64,000 bases of DNA from contig CAMIOS010000003.1 in NCBI GenBank assembly GCA_946222995.1, forward strand, positions 62,001-126,000. The letters are read 5' to 3'. The position numbers were made by a program, and so were the translations under genes. Position 1 is the stretch's first letter. Every line of letters begins with the position of its first letter. This DNA comes from an uncultured Enhydrobacter sp. (GTDB lineage Bacteria > Pseudomonadota > Gammaproteobacteria > Pseudomonadales > Moraxellaceae). The notes beneath the pieces are model-generated. The model searched no databases, was not told the origin of the DNA, and was given only the letters and a program-made list of their open reading frames with translations. Of this stretch, positions 9,623 through 18,120 are shown piece by piece.

Positions 9623-9655
9623 AAAATAAAAAAGCCAGGGGTCGCCCTAGCTTTG
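9623..9655 (-). terminator. Intrinsic terminator for the enoyl-CoA hydratase/HIBYL-CoA hydrolase-like gene
   Basis: On the minus strand a stem of about ten pairs (AAAGCTAGGG against CCCTGGCTTT, one mismatch, loop CGAC) is followed by TTTTTTATTTT. It lies about 55 bases after the stop of the gene ending at 9710. Confidence 0.7.
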
Positions 9656-9709
9656 TAGTTATTTTGCCTGTGTGGTGTTTTGGATTATAGGTTAATTGAT
9701 GCAAAACAT

Positions 9710-10882
9710 TTAAGCATTTTCTGCAAAGATTGCCGAACATGAATCTGTGTTCAGCCAATTTTCAAACGGATGCGCACCATTGGCAAAAGGGGAAGTTAAA
9801 TGCGATTTGATATAGTCATCACTGCATTCAGCAAGCGTTTTGCTCCAGTTTGGTAATTTGTCTTTGTCAATCAATAATGCCCGCACGCCTTCTCGAAAGT
9901 CAGGGTTAAATTGCGGAGAGGCACAATGCAAGGAGGCGTTCATTTCCATATACAGCACTTGCTCGAGCGAGAGTTTTGCGGCTTTTTCAAACATGACTTT
10001 GGTCAAATATGCTGATACAGGACTACCGTGTTGGTAGGTTTCCACCGCTTTGGCAAGCCATGCATCCTCGCCTGTGTCAAGCGTTTGCAAGGCTTGGTCG
10101 ATGTCATAAATACTGCCTTGATTGACCAAGGCTTGAATGGTGGCAAAATGGCGGATGATATTACTTTGCGCCAAATGCTCGGTATGATGAATTTGGGCTA
10201 ACGCATGGCTGGCAATATGATGCAAGTTTGTTTTTTGGGCATTCCAATCGGCGTTAACAAGGGCTTTGGTAAGCTTGTCGTATTCATTACTCGCTAGGGC
10301 ATATTCGGCAAGGCTGGTCACTATCGCGTCATTGGCATTACAGTTCGCCCCGGTTAAGCCCAAAAACAGCCCGACTTTAGCAGGCATTCGAGCCAAAAAC
10401 CACGAGCCTGTGGCATCAGGATATAGTCCGATGGTGATTTCGGGCATGGCAAAACGGGTGGTTTCGGTGACGATACGGTGGCTACACATTGCCAAAAGAC
10501 CTAGTCCACCGCCCATGATGATACCGTTACCCCATAGAATCAGCGGTTTTTGGTAAAAGTGCATTTGGCGGTACAGGCGATATTCGTTTTGAAAAAATTC
10601 GACGGCGTAAGGGTTTGGCAAGGGTGGGTTGTCTAGCATACTGTCGTAAAGTTTACGAATGTTACCACCGGCACAAAATGCCTTTTCGCCTGAGCCTTTA
10701 AGGATAATGGCAACGATATTGTCATCGGTTGCCCAGTTGCCAAGCTGCGCTGCCATAAGCTTGCACATATCGACACTGAGGGCGTTTAGGGCTTTAGGGT
10801 CATTTAACGTCATGGTGCCGATGGTATGACCGCTGGCGGTGTGGATGGTGTCAAATAATACAGGTTGGGCTTGATTTTCCAT
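9710..10882 (-). CDS. Enoyl-CoA hydratase/isomerase family protein, probable 3-hydroxyisobutyryl-CoA hydrolase
   Basis: A 390-residue crotonase-fold protein of the HIBYL-CoA hydrolase type, expected to release 3-hydroxyisobutyrate from its CoA ester during valine degradation. The N-terminal half carries LNDPKALNALS, FCAGGNIRKLYDS and the oxyanion-hole/active-site stretch GNGIIMGGGLGL; MPEITIGLYPDATGSWFL includes the Glu and Asp typical of this hydrolase subgroup. The C-terminal half has SLEQVLYMEMNAS and FREGVRALLIDK. Length (about 350-390) separates it from ordinary 260-residue enoyl-CoA hydratases. ATG 10882 has a strong AGGAAGG. Other valine-pathway genes are not adjacent, so the exact substrate is inferred from the family. 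Confidence 0.83.
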   Translation of the reverse strand: MENQAQPVLFDTIHTASGHTIGTMTLNDPKALNALSVDMCKLMAAQLGNWATDDNIVAIILKGSGEKAFCAGGNIRKLYDSMLDNPPLPNPYAVEFFQNEYRLYRQMHFYQKPLILWGNGIIMGGGLGLLAMCSHRIVTETTRFAMPEITIGLYPDATGSWFLARMPAKVGLFLGLTGANCNANDAIVTSLAEYALASNEYDKLTKALVNADWNAQKTNLHHIASHALAQIHHTEHLAQSNIIRHFATIQALVNQGSIYDIDQALQTLDTGEDAWLAKAVETYQHGSPVSAYLTKVMFEKAAKLSLEQVLYMEMNASLHCASPQFNPDFREGVRALLIDKDKLPNWSKTLAECSDDYIKSHLTSPFANGAHPFENWLNTDSCSAIFAENA

Positions 10883-10973
10883 TGTTACCTTCCTATTTAT
10901 GCCCCCAATAAATCACATAAGTAGTGTGACTGTGAGATCCAAAACTGTCAATACTACGTAATTACTTAAGTAG

Positions 10974-11546
10974 TTAGGATTTGGCTAGGGATTCTGATGT
11001 TTGCATGACAATGATTTTTGAAGCCAGTTCTGACTTTGAATGCACGCCCAATTTTTTCATCAAATTGGCTTTATGTACCTCAACTGTCCGAGGGGATAAC
11101 GCCAAAATTTTGGCAATCTCCTTACAGGTTAAACCATTCACCACATATTGCGAGATTTGGGTTTCTCGCCATGTCAAATGCTGACTGATACCCGGATCTG
11201 GCGTTTTCTTTTCAAAGTGCCAAATTGCCAACTTAAATGGGTCTTCGGGGGTTAGGGTGCGACCAAAGGTTTGTGTCCAAAAAATCTCCCCAGAGCGATG
11301 CCGCATAAAGCGTTGGTCAGAATAGTTTTGCCCCGATTGTAAGGTCAAGCTCGACAATGCCTCATTGCCGATTTTTTCAAAGTCTTGAGTACTAGGAAAG
11401 AGTTTTCGCATCGAGCAGTTAAGAAGCTGGTCACGGGGATAGCCGAAAAGTTCACCAAAAGCCATATTGCAGTGTTTGATAAAGCGATAGCTCAGTACCA
11501 CCATCGGCGCGGGCGCGTGCTCAAAGGCAAGGGTTGCATAGTCCAT
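10974..11546 (-). CDS. PAS domain-containing LuxR-type transcriptional regulator
   Basis: A 190-residue regulator with an N-terminal PAS-like sensor (about residues 1-115; GELFGYPRDQLLNCSMRKLFP and RHRSGEIFWTQTFGR) and a C-terminal LuxR/GerE helix-turn-helix (about 122-180; LTWRETQISQYVVNGLTCKEIAKILALSPRTVEVHKANLMKKLGV in the family register, quoted here only as its key pieces RETQI, TCKEIA and TVEVHK). No receiver domain is present, so it is not a standard response regulator. The ATG is at 11546. Divergent from ppc across about 350 bases that contain a long AT-rich inverted repeat; autoregulation or control of the flanking genes is possible but not shown. Confidence 0.85.
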   Translation of the reverse strand: MDYATLAFEHAPAPMVVLSYRFIKHCNMAFGELFGYPRDQLLNCSMRKLFPSTQDFEKIGNEALSSLTLQSGQNYSDQRFMRHRSGEIFWTQTFGRTLTPEDPFKLAIWHFEKKTPDPGISQHLTWRETQISQYVVNGLTCKEIAKILALSPRTVEVHKANLMKKLGVHSKSELASKIIVMQTSESLAKS

Positions 11547-11897
11547 TAATAACCCGCTAACGCTTGTATTAATACCCCAATGGCAGTTGGGTCGAAAAAT
11601 GTCATACTTGTCCTTAGTTAAACTGTTAAAAAAGCTTATCTTAAATGAATTAACATAAGATGAATTAAGATAAGATAAACTTAAATACTTGTTATTTAGA
11701 TGATACTCCCTGTATCATTTTATGAATATAACAAATGGTAAAAAATCCGTCAATCTATCCATCAACTATTTTTATTCTAATTAGGCGGTTGTCTAAGCCT
11801 TGTGGTGGAGTCAAAATTTGCTATTATAGCCTTGGTTTATTTTCTCGCAATTATTTTTAAAACCGTTGATTTTTTCACCTTTGCTAAGGACTGTCCT
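11547..11897. other. Intergenic region between the PAS-LuxR regulator and ppc
   Basis: About 350 AT-rich bases between divergent genes, carrying an inverted repeat (annotated separately). A longer open frame extends ppc upstream to 11802, but family alignment and the Shine-Dalgarno sequence place the ppc start at 11898. No other gene is supported here. Confidence 0.5.
11635..11674. repeat. Perfect 10-bp inverted repeat with 20-bp spacer
   Basis: CTTATCTTAA at 11635-11644 and TTAAGATAAG at 11665-11674 are exact reverse complements; an additional AACATAAGATGAATTA copy-like element sits in the spacer. The repeat lies between a LuxR-type regulator and ppc, and may be an operator. It has no T tract and so does not look like a terminator. 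Confidence 0.45.
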
Positions 11898-14684
11898 ATG
11901 CCACCACTCAGCCAGCTTGCCCATGACCCAGCCGATGCGACCCTAGCAACGAGCGACTTAACCGCTTTTGTGCCTGACCATATTATTGATAATGATAAAG
12001 ATTTACCCTTAATTGAGGATATTGGGCTGTTAAGCCGTGTGCTATTAAAAGTGATTGATAACCAAACCACGCCTGAAGTTAAACACATGATTGATGGCTT
12101 ATTGCAAGGTGACGACCCACAAATCACCATCCAATCTATGTTACCAACGCTCAATGATCAGCAACGCAAAAACTTGATTCGGGCGTGTGGCATGTTTGCC
12201 CAAGTGTTTAATATTGCCGAAGACATGCACCACGAGCGCCGTCGCCTTGCCCATGAACAAGACGAACACGCTGCCAAAAGTAGCTTTATTCGGGTGATTG
12301 ACGAGTTAAAAAGCCAAGACATTGATGCCGATGCGTTACAAAGCCAGCTTAATGACACCTTGATCAGCGCAGTATTGACCGCTCACCCCACTGAAGTGCA
12401 ACGTCAAACTATCTTATCACTCCATCGTCAAATCCGAGCATTGCTTGAGCAATATCACAATGCGGTCGGCTATCAACAGCAACGCATTGAACAACAGCTT
12501 GAAACCGCCCTACTCACCCAATGGCAAACCAATGAAACCCGCCATTTTAAGATTACGGTCAAAGATGAGATTGACAATGGTATTGCGTATTTTGATTTAA
12601 GTTTTTTTGAGGCAATCCCCAATCTGTATCGTAAACTGGATTATCAACTTAAAGAACGGTTTGCCGAGGTGGATCTGCCCAATTTGTTAAACATTGGCGG
12701 CTGGATTGGCGGCGACCGTGATGGCAATCCGTTTGTCTCAGCTGAGACGCTACGCTATGCCTTTAATCGCCAAGCGGCAACGGTGTTTTATTTTTACCGT
12801 GACCAATTGGGCAAGCTGTATCAAGAATTGTCGTTATCGATTCGCAATGTGGATGTAAGCGATGCAGTGCTCGAGTTGTCTGCTTGCTCACCCGATGATG
12901 ATATTTCTCGAGAAGAAGAGCCATATCGCCGTGCGGTGGCGTATATTTCCTCTCGATTGGTCGCAACCTCGCATACCTTTGATTTAAGTTATGGCAATCG
13001 GTTTGGGCTTAGTGAACCTTATGCTAGCAGTGACGAATTATTAACTGATTTGTCTGCGGTGTATGATTCACTTGTCGCCCACGGTAGCGAATTACTGGCT
13101 AACGAGCGTTTAAGTGATTTGATTCGAGCCGTGCAAATTTTTGGCTTTTATCTGATGCCACTGGATTTACGTCAACATGCGGGGATTCATGCCGAAACTG
13201 TACACGATTTATTCAAACACGCTGATTTAGAAGACTATTTATCCTTGTCCGAAACAGCTCGCCAGCGGGTACTTTTACGAGAGTTGGCAACCGCTCGCCC
13301 GCTTTATAACCCGTACGTCAACTACGACGAACAGACCGAGCGAGAATTGGCGATTTTTCAGGCAGCTGCCGATATCAAAAACCGTTATGGCGAAACGGCC
13401 ATCAATCAAAGCATCATCTCCAATGCCGAGCAAGTCAGTGACCTGCTTGCCTTGGCGTTATTGATGAAAGAAACGGGGCTATTAACCATTGTCAACGGTC
13501 AGCCGATGAGCCGTCTTAATATCGTGCCGCTATTTGAAACCATCGAAGCGTTACAAAACAGTACCCGTGTCATGGGTGAGATATTAGATAAACCGTGGTA
13601 CAAAGCGGTGGTGGCAAGCCGTGACAATATCCAAGAAATCATGCTGGGCTATTCTGACAGTAACAAAGACGGCGGCTATGTCACCAGTCAATGGTCACTG
13701 TACCAAGCCGAAGTACAGCTGGTCGAACTTGCCGAAAAGTATCACATCCGCCTACGCCTATTTCACGGGCGCGGCGGTAGCGTGGGACGTGGCGGCGGCC
13801 CGTCATTCGAGGCGATTTTGGCACAGCCAGAAGGTTCAGTGGCAGGACAAATCCGTATCACTGAACAGGGGGAAGTCATCACTGCCAAATACGCCGATGC
13901 GGGCAATGCTGAACGCAACCTAGAAACCTTGATTGCCGCCACCCTTAAAGCAAGCTTATTGCCCAATCATACCCAAAGCCCTGATAGTGAACTGATGAAT
14001 CAATTGTCGCATCTTGCCTTTAATAGTTATCGTGAACTGATCACTCAGCCATATTTTGTTGATTACTTTTTGCAAACCAGTCTGGTCAAAGAAATTGCCA
14101 GTCTCAATATCGGCTCTCGTCCCGCCAGCCGTAAGACACTCGCCCGTATTCAAGACTTGCGGGCAATACCGTGGGTATTTTCTTGGATGCAAAACCGCTT
14201 GATGCTGCCTGCATGGTATGGGTTTGGTACGGCAGTACAAGCCTTGATAAAAGATAACCCAAATAATTTGACCAAACTCAAAGACCATGCGCAGCATTCG
14301 GCTTTTATGCAAGCCATGCTGTCTAATATGGCACAAGTAATGGCAAAAACCGATATCAGCATTGCCAAAGCGTATGTGGATTTGGCGCAAAACAAAATCG
14401 AGGCAACAGCGATTTTTGAGCAAATTGTGGCAGAGTATGAACGCAGCAAACAGGCATTATTACAGCTTACCGACAAACAAACCCCACTTGACGATAACCG
14501 CTCGCTGGCTCGGTCGCTGGCGTTACGTTTGCCCTATCTTAATGCGTTAAATTGGCTACAAGTGGCGTTACTCAAAGAACTGCGGACAACAGCGATCAGC
14601 GATGAAGCAGCCCAACAAGCAAAACTCAATTTAGTGCATTTGACCATCAACGGCATTGCCCAAGGACTCCGCAATACAGGCTAA
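11898..14684 (+). CDS. ppc: Phosphoenolpyruvate carboxylase
   Basis: A 928-residue cytoplasmic PEP carboxylase, which makes oxaloacetate from PEP and bicarbonate to refill the TCA cycle. Conserved blocks seen: LTAHPTEVQRQ (catalytic His), GGWIGGDRDGNPFV, MLGYSDSNKDGGY, the glycine-rich loop FHGRGGSVGRGGGP, ITEQGEVI, and the invariant C-terminal end NGIAQGLRNTG. It is a little longer than the E. coli enzyme (883), mostly through an N-terminal extension of about 40 residues. ATG 11898 is preceded by AAGGA at seven bases; a frame open to 11802 has no such support. The C-terminal block is intact, so the gene appears functional. Confidence 0.96.
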   Translation: MPPLSQLAHDPADATLATSDLTAFVPDHIIDNDKDLPLIEDIGLLSRVLLKVIDNQTTPEVKHMIDGLLQGDDPQITIQSMLPTLNDQQRKNLIRACGMFAQVFNIAEDMHHERRRLAHEQDEHAAKSSFIRVIDELKSQDIDADALQSQLNDTLISAVLTAHPTEVQRQTILSLHRQIRALLEQYHNAVGYQQQRIEQQLETALLTQWQTNETRHFKITVKDEIDNGIAYFDLSFFEAIPNLYRKLDYQLKERFAEVDLPNLLNIGGWIGGDRDGNPFVSAETLRYAFNRQAATVFYFYRDQLGKLYQELSLSIRNVDVSDAVLELSACSPDDDISREEEPYRRAVAYISSRLVATSHTFDLSYGNRFGLSEPYASSDELLTDLSAVYDSLVAHGSELLANERLSDLIRAVQIFGFYLMPLDLRQHAGIHAETVHDLFKHADLEDYLSLSETARQRVLLRELATARPLYNPYVNYDEQTERELAIFQAAADIKNRYGETAINQSIISNAEQVSDLLALALLMKETGLLTIVNGQPMSRLNIVPLFETIEALQNSTRVMGEILDKPWYKAVVASRDNIQEIMLGYSDSNKDGGYVTSQWSLYQAEVQLVELAEKYHIRLRLFHGRGGSVGRGGGPSFEAILAQPEGSVAGQIRITEQGEVITAKYADAGNAERNLETLIAATLKASLLPNHTQSPDSELMNQLSHLAFNSYRELITQPYFVDYFLQTSLVKEIASLNIGSRPASRKTLARIQDLRAIPWVFSWMQNRLMLPAWYGFGTAVQALIKDNPNNLTKLKDHAQHSAFMQAMLSNMAQVMAKTDISIAKAYVDLAQNKIEATAIFEQIVAEYERSKQALLQLTDKQTPLDDNRSLARSLALRLPYLNALNWLQVALLKELRTTAISDEAAQQAKLNLVHLTINGIAQGLRNTG

Positions 14685-14749
14685 ATCTAGCTTAAGCCAA
14701 AATCCGTTATAATGTATGACACAATAGATTTTTAACATAAAGGTAACGT

Positions 14750-15448
14750 ATGTATTCCATCCATCACGAACCACACTTTAGTAATCGCAATAACTGGCTA
14801 CGTGCCGCCGTACTTGGCGCAAATGATGGGTTGATTTCAACCGCCAGTTTATTGATGGGGGTTGCTGCTGCCAATGTGGATAATCATACCTTATTGTTGA
14901 CCGGTTTTGCCTCGCTCATTGCAGGGGCAATCAGCATGGCGGCTGGGGAATATGTGTCCGTATCTTCACAAGCAGACACCGAAAAAGCCGACCTAGCCAA
15001 AGAGGCGTATGAACTTGAACATAACTCTGAGCGAGAATTGATTGAACTTACCAATATCTATAAACAACGGGGGCTAAATGACACGCTCGCCCATGAGGTA
15101 GCCACCGCTTTAACCGCCCACAATGCCCTAGAAGCCCATGCCAGAGATGAAATCGGCTTGAATGAAGACACGGCCGCCAACCCCTTGCAGGCGGCGATTG
15201 CTTCAGCCGTATCCTTTACGGTGGGGGCGTTGTTGCCGGTGCTTTGTATATGGCTACTGCCTGCCACCGTGCTATTATGGGGTCTGGGAACAGTGACCTT
15301 GATTGGTTTGGCGATATTGGGCTTTTTATCGGCGTACTTAGGCGGCGCAAAAGTTATCCCTGCCGTGTTACGGATTGTGGTTTGGGGCGTGATTGCGTTG
15401 TTGGCAACGAGCTTTATCGGCCAGCTCTTTGGCGTAAATGCCGGCTAG
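14750..15448 (+). CDS. VIT1/CCC1-family metal (Fe/Mn) transporter
   Basis: A 232-residue inner-membrane protein of the vacuolar iron transporter family. Five hydrophobic segments are visible. The family signature RAAVLGANDGLISTASLLMGV lies near residues 18-38, and SMAAGEYVSVSSQ follows, with the long Glu-rich cytoplasmic helix (about 80-145) that binds metal in characterised members. Family members export Fe2+ or Mn2+ from the cytoplasm. AAAGGTAACG precedes the ATG. An intrinsic terminator overlaps its stop codon, so it is transcribed separately from the downstream transferase gene. Confidence 0.88.
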   Translation: MYSIHHEPHFSNRNNWLRAAVLGANDGLISTASLLMGVAAANVDNHTLLLTGFASLIAGAISMAAGEYVSVSSQADTEKADLAKEAYELEHNSERELIELTNIYKQRGLNDTLAHEVATALTAHNALEAHARDEIGLNEDTAANPLQAAIASAVSFTVGALLPVLCIWLLPATVLLWGLGTVTLIGLAILGFLSAYLGGAKVIPAVLRIVVWGVIALLATSFIGQLFGVNAG

Positions 15449-15463
15449 ATAAGCCGTTTTTTT
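15442..15463 (+). terminator. Intrinsic terminator overlapping the VIT gene stop
   Basis: CGGCT and AGCCG form a five-pair GC-rich stem with loop AGATA, followed by seven T residues. The stop codon TAG (15446-15448) lies within the hairpin. Confidence 0.75.
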
Positions 15464-15591
15464 GTAATTGCCTTCGCTATGGTATTCAATACTGGTATTA
15501 AAATATTGCGATTTTATAACTTTCTGCTAAGTTTAGATTGGTATAATGGCCCAAAATTTTAATACCTTACTTCAATAAGCTGTTGATTGTT

Positions 15592-17256
15592 ATGAAAAAT
15601 TCTGTTTCTCACTCTGCCGCATCGTCTGGTGTGCTAGGCTTTTTTTCTCAGCAACGCCCTGTCAATGCGTTTTGGTTATTGCCGATTGTGGCGATATTTT
15701 TGACCTTAACCGCCAATGACAGTTTTTTTGCCCAAGTTGCCAAAGTTTATCCGGTTGCCAGCAATTTGGGGTTTGATATTGCGCTTGGTTTGGTACTATT
15801 TGGATTTTTATTGTTGGTGGTGGTGATACTCTGTTATCGCTTTACCTTAAAACCTGTGCTGATTTTTTTGCTGATTGTGGCGAGCATCACGGGGTATTTT
15901 ACCGATACCTATGGCACGGTGTATGATACTAACATGCTACAAAATGCCCTACAGACTGACAAGGCAGAAACTTCGGGGTTATTTAATCTGTTATTTTTTG
16001 CCCGGATCTTTTTATTGGGTTTATTGCCAAGTTTTGCGATTGCGCGACAAAAGGTGTTTTTTCCAAATTTTAAAAAGGCATTGTTGCAACGTGTGGGCTT
16101 ATTGGTGCTAAGTTTGTTATTGGTCGGTGTGCCGATTGCCAGTTTTAGCAAAGCGTTTGCCAGTTTTTTTCGAGAACATAAACAGGTGCGCTTTTATACC
16201 AATCCTATCACGCCTTTGTACGCTGCAGGCAGCCTAGTGAGTCAGCAGTACAAAAAACTGACCGCGCCCAAACATTTAATCATGCACGCTCAAGATGCGG
16301 TGCAGACCACGTCCCCAACCACCCGTAAGCCCAAACTCATTGTGATGGTGGTGGGCGAAACCTTACGTGCCGACCATATCTCGCTAAATGGCTATCCCCG
16401 TGCTACCTTTCCACAAATCACCAAACTTACACAAAACGGCGGCGTGACCAACTTTAACAACGTGATCGCTTGCGGTACATCAACGGCGTATTCGGTGCCT
16501 TGTATGTTTAGTTATGTTGGGCTAAAAGATTATGATGTGGATCAAGCCCCGTACAATGAAAATGTGATTGATACCTTAAATCGGCTAAAAGTAAACATCT
16601 TATGGCGAGATAATAACTCGGATTCTAAAGGGGTGATGGCTCGCCTGCCAAAAACCGATTATGTCAGCTATAAAGACGCCCCTACCAACACCGTGTGTCA
16701 TACCAACCCGTTTGGCGAGTGCCGAGATGTCGGCATGCTCGTTGGGCTAGATGACTACGTCAAACAGCACGAAGGGCAAGATATGCTCATTATCTTGCAC
16801 CAAATGGGCAATCATGGACCTGAATATTACAAACGCTATGACAAAGCCTTTGAAAAATTTACCCCAGTGTGTCAAACCAACGAGCTTGCCAAATGTGACC
16901 AACAATCGGTGATTAATGCCTTTGACAACGCCATTTTAGCAACCGATGACTTTTTGGCAAAAACCATCCACTGGCTAAACGGCTATGACAAAGACCACCA
17001 AGTCGCCATGCTATTTGTCAGCGACCATGGCGAAAGTTTGGGCGAAAAAGGCGTATATCTGCATGGTATGCCGTACAAATTCGCCCCGATGGAACAAAAA
17101 CACGTCGCATCAATCTTTTGGGCAGGGCAAAACTCTGGCGTGCAAGCGGTAGCAAGTAACACCGAATTGACCCATGATGCCATCACGCCAACGTTATTAA
17201 AACTGTTTGATGTCACAACCCAAGCAACGACTGCAAAACCTTTATTTATCAAATAA
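15592..17256 (+). CDS. Lipid A phosphoethanolamine transferase, MCR/ICR-like (EptA family)
   Basis: A 554-residue inner-membrane enzyme that moves phosphoethanolamine from phosphatidylethanolamine onto lipid A, lowering surface charge and so polymyxin binding in family members. Five N-terminal membrane segments (about 20-205) precede a periplasmic alkaline-phosphatase-fold domain. Metal and catalytic residues are all present: Glu256 in VGET, nucleophile Thr298 in CGTSTAYSVPC, GNHGP His, Asp478-His479 in SDHGES, and LHGMP His. Cysteine pairs 294/304, 369/377 and 427/435 have the same spacing as MCR-1 disulfides. By eye it is much closer to MCR-1 than to E. coli EptA (shared TDTYGTVYDTNMLQNALQTD). 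ATG 15592 is used. The adjacent PAP2 gene reinforces the MCR/ICR link. The resistance phenotype is inferred. Confidence 0.93.
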   Translation: MKNSVSHSAASSGVLGFFSQQRPVNAFWLLPIVAIFLTLTANDSFFAQVAKVYPVASNLGFDIALGLVLFGFLLLVVVILCYRFTLKPVLIFLLIVASITGYFTDTYGTVYDTNMLQNALQTDKAETSGLFNLLFFARIFLLGLLPSFAIARQKVFFPNFKKALLQRVGLLVLSLLLVGVPIASFSKAFASFFREHKQVRFYTNPITPLYAAGSLVSQQYKKLTAPKHLIMHAQDAVQTTSPTTRKPKLIVMVVGETLRADHISLNGYPRATFPQITKLTQNGGVTNFNNVIACGTSTAYSVPCMFSYVGLKDYDVDQAPYNENVIDTLNRLKVNILWRDNNSDSKGVMARLPKTDYVSYKDAPTNTVCHTNPFGECRDVGMLVGLDDYVKQHEGQDMLIILHQMGNHGPEYYKRYDKAFEKFTPVCQTNELAKCDQQSVINAFDNAILATDDFLAKTIHWLNGYDKDHQVAMLFVSDHGESLGEKGVYLHGMPYKFAPMEQKHVASIFWAGQNSGVQAVASNTELTHDAITPTLLKLFDVTTQATTAKPLFIK

Positions 17257-18019
17257 TGAGATAGCTAAATTGTTAAACCCATTGAAAACGCCTATACTTG
17301 ATAATCCTACACCCACGCCCGACTATCGCTTTGAGTTTTTTTTCAGCTTGTCATTGGCGATTATTGCCACTTTGTTAGTTGAGCATTCGACCTTGGATAT
17401 CAGTATTAGCCAGCTATTTTATCAAGGTAATGGCGATTGGTTGATTACAAAAGGGACAAAGCTACCCGATTGGATCTTTTATACAGGGATAAAGCGGCTG
17501 TTAATCATTTTTGAAGTGTATGTGATGTTGGCAGGGCTACAACGTGTGTTTATGGCAAAAAATCCACAACACAAACTTGCCCAGCCACTCAAAATTTTTC
17601 AGCCATTCGCCCGTTTTTCTGCTCGGGAACTTGGTTATTTGGCAGGGGTTATGCTACTGGTGCCTACCATTGTTGCGACGCTCAAAGCGATTACCAATGT
17701 GCCCTGCCCCAATAATTTGCTGCTATTTGGCGGTAAATTTGAATATCTCAGCCTATGGCAAGATATTATCAATCACTCTGGACAAAAATGCTTTCCTGCT
17801 GCCCATGCCAGCTCTGGTTTTGCCTTGTATGCATGGGCGTTCTTGCCCAGTCTAAAAAAATACCGTTGGCAGATTGCTATTGGCGTGACGATTTTGGCAT
17901 GGGCAATGGGACTGTATAAAATGGCAATTGGTGATCATTTTTTTAGCCATACGCTGGTGTCAATGTGCTTAGCTTGGGCGATTTGTAGCGCAATGGCGTG
18001 GCTAATTTTTAAAAAATAG
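17210..18019 (+). CDS. pap2: PAP2-family lipid phosphatase
   Basis: A membrane phosphatase of up to 269 residues with about six hydrophobic segments. The phosphatase triad is visible as KAITNVPCPNN (lysine and C1-like block), FPAAHASSGF (C2, catalytic His) and IGDHFFSHT (C3 His). Such enzymes act on undecaprenyl pyrophosphate, phosphatidylglycerophosphate or lipid A phosphates; the exact substrate is not predictable. The start is uncertain: ATG 17210 overlaps the transferase by 47 bases, whereas TTG 17270, with GAG upstream, would start just after it. Gene order transferase-PAP2 is the same as in the mobile mcr-1 cassette. An intrinsic terminator follows. Confidence 0.88.
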   Translation: MSQPKQRLQNLYLSNNEIAKLLNPLKTPILDNPTPTPDYRFEFFFSLSLAIIATLLVEHSTLDISISQLFYQGNGDWLITKGTKLPDWIFYTGIKRLLIIFEVYVMLAGLQRVFMAKNPQHKLAQPLKIFQPFARFSARELGYLAGVMLLVPTIVATLKAITNVPCPNNLLLFGGKFEYLSLWQDIINHSGQKCFPAAHASSGFALYAWAFLPSLKKYRWQIAIGVTILAWAMGLYKMAIGDHFFSHTLVSMCLAWAICSAMAWLIFKK

Positions 18020-18073
18020 CAGACGATTGGCAAAGTGGTTAAATTGATTAATGTAGCAATGCTTCATGGCAAT

Positions 18074-18103
18074 AAAAAACGCCAACTTAATTGGCGTTTT
18101 TTA
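18074..18103. terminator. Bidirectional intrinsic terminator between pap2 and cycA
   Basis: An 11-pair perfect stem, AAAAACGCCAA (18075-18085) with TTGGCGTTTTT (18091-18101) and a five-base loop, flanked by A and T tracts, lies between the converging ends of pap2 and cycA and can serve both strands. Confidence 0.85.
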
Positions 18104-18120
18104 TTGGTAAATTGAGGTAT

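Noticed and set aside
9540..9758. 72-codon minus-strand frame between the HAD and HIBYL-CoA hydrolase-like genes
   Set aside because: It covers the terminator hairpin, overlaps the end of the neighbouring gene and shows no family resemblance or good ribosome site.
13956..14423. 155-codon minus-strand frame inside ppc
   Set aside because: Antisense shadow of a conserved enzyme with no motif.
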